This document shows, one piece after another, positions 45,444-55,500 of a stretch of DNA of 64,000 nt. The translations under genes and the position numbers were made by a program. Origin of the DNA: Cerrena zonata (Eukaryota; Basidiomycota; Agaricomycetes; Polyporales; Cerrenaceae). The notes beneath the pieces were generated by a model that did not search any database, was not told the origin of the DNA, and worked only from the letters and a program-made list of their open reading frames with translations. Each line of letters begins with the position of its first letter. Position 1 is the first letter of the stretch. The stretch is taken from assembly GCA_038087015.1 (NCBI GenBank), contig JASBNA010000008.1, positions 682,001 through 746,000 on the forward strand. The letters are read 5' to 3'.

Positions 45444-46499
45444 TCATTCCTCCTGCTCCTCCTGCTCCTCCTGCTCCTCCTGCTCCTCCTGCTCCTCCTG
45501 CTCCTCCTGCTCCTCCTGCTCCTCCTGCTCCCGCTCCTGCTCCCTCTCCTGCTCCCTCTCCTGCGCCACTGTGACCACATCATTGAAGCGGATTACGACG
45601 GAGGCAGGCTTTTTCTTCTTGCCTATCTTGCAGACGGTATGGTTTGATGCTAACGATCTAGCGTATATATGAATCTGCAACGCTTCGAAATTGGAAGGTC
45701 TTGATAATTCAACGGCTACGCGGTACTGTGTATCCAGACCATCTTCGCTTGCCTTGTTTTCACCAATGGACCACCCAGCACCGGATTGCCCTATGATGGT
45801 AACACTCGCGTATTGCGACTTTTTCTGGGATGTTTCCACAGTCGTTTTATGGATCCGTTTAGCACCGAATGCGAGCGGCTTGTGGGAGATTTTTCCAGAA
45901 ATGGAAGTCTTCGTGGTATCAGTTTGACGAATAGTGATTGGTTCGTCTAGATTCGAGTCGTCGCCTGCTAGGAGTACCACTGAGCGGACGGACAATATAT
46001 TGTCAAAGTCAGCTTGTCTTGTTTTCGCATCTCCGCCTGGCGGTACATCGTCGAAAACCATATCAATATCTGCCGCAGTGAAACGAATGCCTTCGGTCGC
46101 ACCAGAGCGGAATTGGAATGTGAATTCCAACTTCATTTCTCCCTTTTCTGCTGTACTTCCGACATAGTTGATACTGAAGAAGGGGAATTCTCCAAAGGTT
46201 GCATTCGCAATCTCTACGAATTCCTTGTGATTAAGCGTCCTTGGAACAATATATGATTGGGATCTGTTTTTGAGTTTAAAATATTCCAAACTTGCAATAC
46301 GGGTGAGAAATTCATAACTATAGCATAGTCCCATTGTATTCACCATTTTGACCAGAATCTCGGACCCTGAATCTGTATTAATATGTAAAAATTACTCGAG
46401 GAAGTAGACCGCAAACTTACGGGGGTAAACTGTGCCATATTCACTCTCCAGGCCTAGGAAGCGAATCAATGATGGAAGAACGGGCTGCAGGACTTCCAT
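45444..46499 (-). CDS. Paralogue of the unknown-family protein, with (EEQ)n tail
   Basis: Exons 46499-46421 and 46372-45444 join in phase across GTAAGT...TACAG into 335 codons starting MEVLQPVLPSLIRFLGLE. The central motif IRFTAADIDMVFDD and the block IHIYARSLASNHTVCKIGK match the proteins at 3861-4644 and 41422-42205, at roughly one third identity overall as judged by eye. It extends beyond them with EREQEREQEREQ and about ten EEQ units encoded by a 9-bp tandem repeat just before the stop. No membrane segment. Family unknown. Being single-copy and diverged, it may be the older member. Confidence 0.65.
45446..45562. repeat. Coding minisatellite, 9-bp unit
   Basis: About ten perfect or near-perfect copies of CTCCTGCTC-type units (plus strand) and some CTCCCTCTC variants encode the Glu/Gln tail of the gene above. 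Copy number is likely to vary between strains. Confidence 0.9.
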
Positions 46500-47187
46500 A
46501 TATAAGCCATAGCTATATTTCATATTCAGAACTGAAAATATATTACTTACTCTTGCAGCTTAGAGTAGATGGAGAGGGAGGAGGAGGGGGAGGGGGAAGG
46601 GGGGCGGGGGCGGGAGGAAGACAAGAGCGTAGATTTGTACTAGGAGATACAAGGTACGTGCGAATACACATATCAAACCCAACAATCGCAGAAGGCCAGC
46701 AGCTGTACTCGTAAGGTCCTCCCATGGGTGCCCAATACTGTTTATTCGCCTCTAAATAGAGAAATGTTCTGAAACCTTGTAGGGGAAATGTTCGGAAACC
46801 TTGTAAGGGAAGTGTCTGTGCAAATTGCAATTCGCACTGGTATAGTTCAATCCTAAAGACAATTGGATGCGCTTCTGGGAGATGAGATGTGAAGATAGAA
46901 CCCCAAGTGATGACCCAAGTACGTCAACTAGTTGATAACTACTACGCCTCTCGCGAGACTCATTAGCCGCCTACTAGAGCCTGGTAAATCCGCGAACAGC
47001 TCATGGTTGAATCTTTTGATCTGGAAAATTCTCTGACCAAGGCAGGAAACAGCACATATAACAGAGAAATGCGCGATCCTGAATGACTTTTCCAATATGG
47101 TCCGTTAGAAGCACACGAGTTAATGTGGTTTTGGTGGCGGTGTGGCAACATCCTACAGTACATATGTTCCAGTGTGACAGTCAAACC
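46500..47187. other. Intergenic region with a G-rich tract
   Basis: Contains a guanine tract at about 46569-46618 (GGAGGAGGGGGAGGGGGA, then GGGGGGCGGGGGCGGGAGG). A short direct repeat, GAAATGTTC(G/T)GAAACCTTGTA, lies near 46770 and 46790. No supported gene. Confidence 0.6.
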
Positions 47188-47469
47188 CTAAAGTTGGCAC
47201 ATGAATGTACATATGTATAAGTGGCGGTGAATGCGCTCGTAAGCGTACAGTGCTTGATCGATGTCTGATGACTTATAACGGGACAGTTGGAATCGGAACA
47301 ACACGTTAAGGATAGATACACTTATAGCTATGATTGAGGCAATGCCAACCAAGGCACGGTCGCTACCGTATATGAGGGTCAACGTCAGCATAGTCGCTCG
47401 AATACTGATCACTAGCGACGACCCGACCCCAGCCCCACAACTGGCATGATTAGAAGGCTCGCTGGACAA
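47188..47469 (-). CDS. Possible membrane-protein fragment
   Basis: A 93-codon frame with two hydrophobic stretches (SLVISIRATMLTLTLIYG and ALVGIASIIAISVSILNVLF) and a basic/acidic tail. The pattern of an Ile/Leu-rich segment ending LIYG resembles the last helices of fungal seven-helix DUF6533 proteins, but the match is weak. Neighbouring exons were not found, so it may be a remnant. Confidence 0.25.
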   Translation of the reverse strand: MSSEPSNHASCGAGVGSSLVISIRATMLTLTLIYGSDRALVGIASIIAISVSILNVLFRFQLSRYKSSDIDQALYAYERIHRHLYICTFMCQL

Positions 47470-47639
47470 TTTTAGAAGTGACCTTAGACGGAACGTTTCA
47501 AAGCGATCGAGTCTCGCTGAGACAGCAAGATTTGGACTAGCATATGTTGAAAAACAGTGTTAACTTGAACAGTCCAACATTGGCATATCTCCCGGGCCAG
47601 AGCCTAAAGGAGTTGTTGAGTCAATTCTGTAGATGCCTG

Positions 47640-47880
47640 AAAGTAGAGCTGACGGACGGTAAATTCACAGTTCGAGCACCGTGAATGCTCACCTAATGTT
47701 TGCGCGTGTGTGGAGGCCCGGGACCCCAGGCAGCGCAGCGATGCGGAAGATGAAAGAGCCGAGAGGGAAGAAAGGATAAGTTCGGAAAAGTCGAATGCGG
47801 AAAGAAGAAGTAAGGCTGACCGACGGTAAATTCGGACCGTGAATGCTGACCTAATGCTTGCGTGTGTGTAGAGGCGCTAT
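47640..47880. repeat. Imperfect direct repeat of about 60 bp
   Basis: The stretch GACGGTAAATTC...CCGTGAATGCT(C/G)ACCTAATG(T/C)TTGCG is present near 47651 and again near 47822 with small indels. No gene is seen between. Confidence 0.6.
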
Positions 47881-48064
47881 AGTCAGATTATGTAAGCCCC
47901 CTCCTACTAAGAGATCTGCGCGGACCTCTATTGATGCAGCCTTGAATAAGATACCTACAGCAATATTTCTGGAATACATTTGCCCTGTCCGTAGGTATCT
48001 GTATCACTTCTGATCCTGAAGGTCTAGGATCTGACTCCTACCGTTGTACAAATATTTAAGCATA

Positions 48065-48725
48065 CTATCACACCACCGGAGTTTAACATCCCTTCGGTGT
48101 TATTCACTTTTTGAGGCTCATTCCCGAGTGTTTTCTCTGGTTGCTGTATGTATTGATAGCCCATCTTCTTAGCTATAATATGGTGAACTTCATGGAAAAA
48201 ATAATCGAGGATTGACTGCGGCGGCCAAGTTTTGACGGAAGCATAGAGTTTGACAGAGATGTCACGGAAAAGTCACACCGGAGTGACGTCGGCATCCTTC
48301 AAGAGTTTGACGGGCTACCGCTTATGGCGGAGTTTGATTTCGGCACAGAATCCGGGTGGCTGGCATCACACTTTGCGAGGGTACATCCAAGTTTTACTAT
48401 TTTCCGTTCATTTATCAAAATCAAAGGATCACAGAGCTGCAATGAGCTATTTGGGAACATAAAATCCTTATCTGAGAGGCAGAAGGAGATCCGTCGACAG
48501 GTGAGTGTGTGATATAGTTAGATCAATGTAACTGCAGTGTCAAAATCCTACCTTTCCCCTCTGGCACACTCAATCTTACACCAAACCTACTATAAATCTG
48601 TACAGTTTATGTAGTAGTATATTTCTGTCATATACATACACCGCTGATTTAGATTATATGTGGAAACTGTATAACGAATAGAGTTTGACAATTTGGTGAA
48701 GCATCAAACTCCGGTGGTGTGATAG
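48065..48725. mobile_element. TIR element with TA duplication (Tc1/mariner-like MITE)
   Basis: Ends CTATCACACCACCGGAGTTTAA and its near-complement TCAAACTCCGGTGGTGTGATAG enclose 661 bp, flanked by TA at 48063-48064 and 48726-48727. The inside holds no transposase; two short frames near 48250-48510 have no family signal. TA duplication suggests a Tc1/mariner-type mobiliser. Confidence 0.75.
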
Positions 48726-49243
48726 TAAGGCTTGGTTGCGATCTCAACCGGCACCTGTGGTCATCGGACAGCTCTCAGTAAGCGTACAGGAGCCTTTTTA
48801 GAATAAATATATTATTATCTAGGCATACGGCCACATTTCGACTGTTGACACATATATTTTAAGGAAGGATAAAGGGAAGTCATTGAAAGGGGTAAGAAAC
48901 GCGTCCGAATGAAGTTGAGGTCACGGTAACAAGCCATTCGTTGAGTGAAGTAGTTAAGATTTGTGTCACGTACCGTCGACGACAGCGGAATTCCTTCTGT
49001 AGGCTTTAAAAAAGAAGGACGACTTGAGTCTACTTACCGATGCGAGGCTGACATTCCGCCTTGGATCATACCGCGGCACCTCGGAAGGTCGCCCAAAAGT
49101 CAGCCCCCCTCAACCATCACATCCGAGCACCTCAAAAGCAACCCGTCAGCCCCGCACAGCTCTCTTCCTTCTTTCCTTAGCACCACCACATCCTACCCAC
49201 ACACGCATACACACACCTACCTTGACGTTGATAGATTACCTTG
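48726..49243. other. Intergenic, with a fragment similar to the O-methyltransferase gene
   Basis: Around 48750-48800 the text CCTGTGGTC...AGCTCTCAGTAAGCGTACAGGAGCC resembles 53069-53103 in exon 1 of the O-methyltransferase gene. The rest is the CT- and CA-rich promoter of the following gene (ACACACGCATACACACACC). Confidence 0.45.
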
Positions 49244-49666
49244 ATGGCACTCTACTTCACCTCAGCGACTCGCCACTCTCTCCACGTCCCCTCCCCCTCG
49301 CTCCTCCACCCCGACTACCAATGGGAAGAACCAGGGATGAAGGGATACGCTCCGCTCCAAGATTCCGGGCTCGTCGAGTTTGATGTCGGGAGGATGAAGT
49401 GGTGGTTGGAGGAAGGGTTGGCTTTGCAGTTGGAGGAAGAGGAATGGGCGAGAGAGGAGGAGGAGATGTTTGGTGGGAGTAGTAGTTCGGATGAGGAGAT
49501 GAAGGGGGGAAAGAGGACGAAGGGAGGGAGGTGGAGACAGGGACAGAGGAGGGCGAAGAGGGAGAGAAGAGAGAAGAGGGCGTGTGCGCGTGCGATCAAG
49601 GCCATCAGGGAGGGAACGGTTGTTGGGAAGAGCGGGGTGTGCATCGTCATTAGCGAGGCTGACTAG
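49244..49666 (+). CDS. Small acidic/basic protein, 140 aa, unknown function
   Basis: ATG 49244 opens 140 codons: a folded-looking N-terminus (YQWEEPGMKGYAPLQDSGLV; FDVGRMKWWLEEGL), an acidic helix (QLEEEEWAREEEEMF), a Ser/Asp/Glu cluster resembling a casein kinase 2 site (SSSSDEE), an Arg/Lys-rich nuclear-localisation-like stretch (RRAKRERREKR) and a hydrophobic end (GVCIVISEAD). The stop TAG is followed by GTGAGT, a good donor, so a 3'-UTR intron is possible. A decayed inverted copy at about 60340-61310 shows the coding part conserved best, which supports a real gene. Confidence 0.6.
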   Translation: MALYFTSATRHSLHVPSPSLLHPDYQWEEPGMKGYAPLQDSGLVEFDVGRMKWWLEEGLALQLEEEEWAREEEEMFGGSSSSDEEMKGGKRTKGGRWRQGQRRAKRERREKRACARAIKAIREGTVVGKSGVCIVISEAD

Positions 49667-52542
49667 GTGAGTACCGTCATGACTCTAGTGACGGGATCCA
49701 TATTGACTGGTGGATTGATAGGTAGCTCGAGCTGGACTTGAGAGTGGACTTGGTTACGGACTTGGATTGTGTTACGGACTCGGACTTTGGTTTCGTTGGC
49801 TTGGACTAGGATTTGGACTTTGGTTTCGGATCTGGACTTGGACCTTGGACTTTGTTACGGACCTTTTCCCCTTCTCTCTTTCCCCTTCCCTTTCGTATCT
49901 TCGGACTTGGACTTCCTCTCTTCCCGTTTTGTTTTGTTTCGTTTCGTTTCGTTTCGTTTCGTTTCGCTTCGCCCCCGCCTTTTTGCCCATTTCCGGTTTA
50001 CATTTTCTAGGTCCCAGGATTTACTCACCAGTCGCGAAGATCGGAGAAGGAATTCGGAAGCGGTTGCGAGAGAGGAGTGAGGGGTAGAGGTTGGATGGTA
50101 ATGGAGGTCTCTGTCATGGCTAGTCCTAGTTAGATTTCGATAAAATACTGGTACGGCGGCGGGAGGGTGGTGGCGGTGGACGAGCGTGAGCGTGAGCGAG
50201 TGAGCGAGTGAGTGAGTCTGAGTTTTCGTCCGAGTGTATATTTGAGTCTAAGTGAGAGTGAGCTGAATTGGAACTTGAGATGAGTCGCAATGTGTCAATC
50301 CTAAGTTGTGAGCTGTAAAGCGTAAACCTTGAGCATTGAGAGCTAAGAATTTGAGCAAGTAAGCAGTCGTCGACGACAAGATCTTGGGAGTTGAGAGTAA
50401 ATTCGTAAGAGTCGACACCACATTAGTATGTACTTCAGAGTTTTAAGAATGTGAGGGATTGAGGTTGAGTACGCTAGTGAGCCAGCAAGAGGCCGGGAGG
50501 GTGGTGGGTCAAGACGGCCGAAGAAACCTTGTGCATAGAACGCGTCCGCGCTGTGGGATACCTGAAAGTGAAATCGGAGCACAAATACTTTGAGGTCATG
50601 GTTTTTCTCTATTATATGAGAAAGCGTGGAGACATAAGGAACTTTGAAGTTCGGGTTGAGTAACTTGAGTTTGAACCTATTTGAGTGCCGTCGACAACTA
50701 CCTGAATGCTCGAGAATGAGCTGCATCCACCACCTGTCAGTCATGCGACAAGTTTAATGTTTGCGGTGTTGAGTGAGTTGAGAACGTTGAGAACGTTGAG
50801 TCGAAGTAAGCAAGCTGCTCGTTGAGTCGATGATCATGGTTCGTGGTCAACAGCTTCGTGGCACCTTCCTAAAAGGGGTGAGTTCATCCAAAAAAGGCAG
50901 GCACCCGTGGGAATGCATCTCGGCTCTTTCCGCGAAACTACGATCTTGACACCGTGACAGATACACGGCCGTCATTGTATCACTAGCGTATCGTATTCGT
51001 GAAGACCTGAATGGAGTCGACGAAAGAGTCAATACAGCTCATGATATTCCACCCACTAGGACTTACGATCTTCTGCTTCGAATATCCTGAGGGGCGACCT
51101 TCTTTCCTGAGCCCTGCCCTGATCCCGATTCTACTGCTAACACACCTTGATCCGAAAAATATTTCTTCCTCTAAGTGAAGTAAAAACCAAAGATAAGGAT
51201 CAGATGGGTTGGAAGAGGATTTTGAACTGGGACTTGACGAGATGTTTTAAGAGCATCAAAATCATGTCAGAAGAGACGAACGTCCAAAGTAAGCATCAAA
51301 AAACTTCAAGGACGATATGGTATTGAGCCAAACACCAGTGTATTAACGAGAGTGATGAAGCCCGACGATGATGAAGGTGAGAGCAAGCGAGGGTGGCTGA
51401 TTAGGTGTGTTTTTCCCCGAGTATTACTACTATTAGTGAGTGCGGAAGTAAATAGAGCGAGTTCGAAAATTGGACCGAGTAACGATGAGAATATGATCAT
51501 AGAGATCTGAGATTCGACATCCTTTGGAGCATCATGCATCATCGATGGGATCTCAGAAAGGGGAAGAAGAAAACTTGAGTGGAGCAATCTTGAAATTGGG
51601 TAGTTGCGAGAAAATCTAGGTTCGGCGAGACAGTACGTTGGTGATCCGTCACCAAAGGGCCATGTGGGAATGTAAAGTAACGTACCTGCCAGTGTCTCAA
51701 TCGAACATGGTTGAAGACGTGAGAAATACCGAACACAATACTGTCAAGATGGTGGCATTATGGTCAGATTCAGATCCTATCGTCAGGCATTGATTAGGAT
51801 CACTTTGAGGATGTAGCACAAGGTGCACATGCCCCTGAAGGAGTTAATGTCATCAAGGGCTGTCAAGTGTCAGCTTCGAATGGGATAGTACGTAGTATTT
51901 ACTTTTGCCCTTATTCATCAATACGTTTCATGCCAGCTACTCCTAGTGGGATGTCGTTCGCGGTCTAGAGCAGCCAGTTGTACTAGCAGAAGTGGAGGTT
52001 CGTGGACAACTTGTGCTTCGTGGCACCTTCCAAAAAAGGATGTATGAGTCCGAAATAGGCAGGCACAGAGGAAGTCAATGGGCGTCTGGGTTGTTCTTCT
52101 GTAACTCGATCGCTGTCGGATTGACTTGGTTCATTTTCACTCATAGATCTGGGGTTCCATTCGCAATTAATGGTTTAATCCGGACAGATACTGATGGGGT
52201 TACTGTCACAATCAATGCTCAAAGGATATGTCTAGAAAATACAACTCGGACGAAGGTGAAGTGGACAAGCTGACGATTCCGAACATAGGTAGCACAACCT
52301 AGGGAAACTGGGAAGATGCTCTCTGATATGTTTGGTCCAACGTCGTGTGGCGCGGGTAGTCCATATTTCTTAGTGACGTACGCACCTGGTGTCAGTGACA
52401 GTGACAGAACGAATGAATTAATGCAAATTCCTCGTGCTAATTCATCCAAACTCCGCCTTTCCCCGTCCCTGACTATCTCATTCTCTCTTTCTCTTCTTGC
52501 TCATTGTCTCTCATCGCCCGCTCCCCCCATGCCCCTAACAGA
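49667..52542. other. Long intergenic region, 2.9 kb
   Basis: No supported gene. The first 600 bp hold GGACTTGG-type simple repeats, a TTTCG run (about 49934-49970) and GTGAGCGA-type repeats near 50185, all shared in decayed form with 60340-60900. Two diverged copies of a block of about 70 bp (TCGTGGCACCTTCC...AGGCAGGCAC) lie near 50838 and 52007. The last 80 bp before the methyltransferase start are CT-rich. Confidence 0.5.
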
Positions 52543-52546
52543 ATGA
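52529..52546 (+). promoter_or_regulatory. Five-codon upstream ORF overlapping the methyltransferase start
   Basis: ATG CCC CTA ACA GAA TGA encodes MPLTE; its stop overlaps the main start codon as ATGA (52543-52546). Such an arrangement usually lowers translation and makes initiation of the main frame depend on leaky scanning or re-initiation. Confidence 0.45.
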
Positions 52547-55500
52547 CCTTTGCCACCCTCAGAGCTCTCCACACCATCATCGGCGCTGCGTTAGACGACA
52601 TTGAGCAAGTCTACCACGACGCCGATCCATCTAGTCAACGTTCTCAAGATACCCAAAATGTACCCTCGCCAAGCACCCCGCCATACACCCCACCGCCCTC
52701 AGCGAACTTGCAGAACGGCTTCAAAGACCTACCCGACAATCCCTCTCCACCTCTGCACCATGTTGTCGACAACCCGCCACCTCCGAGCGTCTTAGATGAC
52801 TCTTTTCCTGCACCAAAGGCACCCCGGGAACGTAAAGTGGGAAGGGAGCGTGCGCGAACTTTACCGCCTATCGCTACACCTCCTCTTCTCAACTCTAACC
52901 CGCCACCTATGCCCATACCTAACACAATAAAAGAAGAACCCTTGGACTTTCCATCACTAGACGAGCCTAGATACGTCAAGGACAGAGATGGCTGCAAGCG
53001 TACACAGCTCCAGGACGAGATATTCAGTAACCCACAAGTCATCTCTGCTGTAAACAAGCTCGTAGCCGCCTGTGGTCAGCTCTCGATAAGCGTACAGAAG
53101 CCATTTCTAGTTCTTTGCGACGCTGGAATGGGCGTATGTGTATTTTATCTCGATTTACAAACGCATTTAATAATTGATTTTTGTGATAGTACCATCTCCC
53201 GTCGTGTCTCCGCTTTCTTGAGGCCTCTCATACAGTCGAGATCCTTCGGGAAGCAGGCGAACAAGGGCTCCACGTGAAAGATATCGCTAAACGTATTCGA
53301 GGTCTCATCTTTCCTGACGACTTAGACCTCGACGGCTCTGATCCCAGAAAGGAAATAGATCCCGGAAAACTCAGTATGTGTTCCAAGTCCGTTTTGATTG
53401 ATTGCTGATCGCTCATATCCACCTTTGCATTTCGTATCAAAAGGTCATATCTTGCGACTACTCGCTACACATCATATTACGAGAGAAGTCAGACCAGACG
53501 TCTTTGCTAATAACAGGATTTCGAGCTATCTAGATTCCGGAAAGGACTTGGATTCTTTGACGAAAGAGTAAGTCTTGTCTATCCTATAGTTACCTCATGT
53601 TGTTGTATTCATGAGTGTTGATTCTTTCAAGACCACAAAATAAATACGAGGATACTGACGGAAATGCAGCTTTTGTTGGACTTTGGTAAGAATTCCCATT
53701 CATAGAGACGAATTCTTACTCAACCTAAATTACTTGTCTAGCACGGACGAACTGTTCAAGGCCTCGGCATATCTGACGGACTGTTACCTCCCTACCAAAA
53801 CACATTCTCCGCCTCTATCACCCACTTCGCCTATATTCTCCATCTCCCCAACCTCACCTATCTCGCCTACCTCCCTCACATCCCCTACCTCACTTGCCTC
53901 GCCTACTTCTCCAATATCCCCTTGGTCGACTCCCCCGATTCTCACGCATACACCCTCCTCGCCGATGCATACCAAAGTACCTCCCAACACTCCTCTTGTC
54001 AGTTTCCCCCAATCTGGTGGCGGGAATCCACCGATGAGCCCGCTACGACAACAGTTTTCCCATCAAGAGTTGTCTCAGCAGTATTACCACCATCAGCATA
54101 CCCACTCGACCTCCTTTTCGAGTATTGCTTCGAGCTATGGGGAGGTCTCGACGGAAAACATGGATCATACTGATTCCAGCAATACGACACCGCCCACGCC
54201 TAATCGATCTGGAAAAGTATTCTATCATACCCCTTCTACTCCTTCTGGTCGAACCGGTTCTCAGAGTAGGAGTGATGTAACTCCCCCAGGTTCAACCTCC
54301 CAGTATACCCCTCCGAGCTCTCACGGACCTGGAAACTTAGGATTCTCTTCACGACTTCCAGCTATCCCTCAGTCCCCTGTTACACCGCGTCAACGACAAC
54401 CTTCCGATACACCTTCCTCACCAACGACTATGAACACACCGACTAGTGTGAATCACAGTACTAGTACAAGTGTCAGCACCTCGTCTTCGAACAACTCTTT
54501 TTCGAACGCCAACTCGACTTCGAATTGGCATATGAGGAAAGGGAGCTTGGGGACGAGGAGTACGGCGAGTTTGAGTCCTATGACTTTCCCTCCTAACCCA
54601 AGCCCGGTTCAGAGCTCTGGAGATGGGCTTGAAGGAGATGGGTTCGGTTTCGGTCTATCTGTTGGGAATGCAGGGAATTTTGGTGTTATGGGGAGGGTAC
54701 CAGGGACCATCAGGGTTCCGGCTGACCCGCCGCCTACACCTTCGAGTCCTCTCAGTTTGAGGAAGAGGATCCCGTTATTGAGGAAGACGACTAGTAAACC
54801 GCTTTTACTTGGGTCCTCATCCCCGTCGCCCGCGTTGATTTCTCCTGGAGGGGAGTTGGGTGGAGAGTTGGCAGGAGCGTCGACGATTAGTCTTCCGATG
54901 ACTTCTTCCAGCGGGAGTAAGTCGTTGCTTGGGGCGCCGTTTAGCTATTCTGGGAAGAAGAAGAGTAAAAGTCGGGAAAGGAAAGATGATGAGACTACGA
55001 CGAGTAAGAGCGATAGTAATGAAGGCGAAGGCGAGCTTGCTTGGGATAGCTTGCCTAGTTCTACTCCTGGTGGGCATCACCATCTACCTCATGGTGAAGG
55101 GACCTCGACTATCCGTGGACACAAGCAAGAATCGACTTCGAAGGGATCTAGTTTACTTTCGCTCAAAGGGCTGGGCAAGAATCCGTCGGTCGGTGGACAG
55201 AAGGCTCAGCGACCTACTATTTCTCCTCCGATGCATATGGTACACACATCCGGCTCGAATCTCAGCTCAAGTCATCTGAGGAGTCCGTCCTCAAGACCCT
55301 CTCTCACATCTTTATCAATCAGTTCTCCGTCCTTGCGAAGTCCTGCATCTAGCATTTCGCTGAGAAAGAACTCTGCGAGTCCGACGTTGGGATTAGGTAT
55401 CCCGACGATCAGTCATGGGATGTATGCGAATGACGATGCATACCCCTCTTCAACACTCCTCCCAATGCTCTCTTCCTCTCATTCTTCTTCCACTCCGTTC

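Noticed and set aside
45400..45672. Long Cys/Ser and Leu-only frames over the minisatellite
   Set aside because: They are antisense or shifted readings of the 9-bp repeat that encodes the EEQ tail.
48250..48512. Transposase inside the TA-flanked element
   Set aside because: The two overlapping frames are about 60-70 codons, without DDE or helix-turn-helix features, and the element is only 661 bp.
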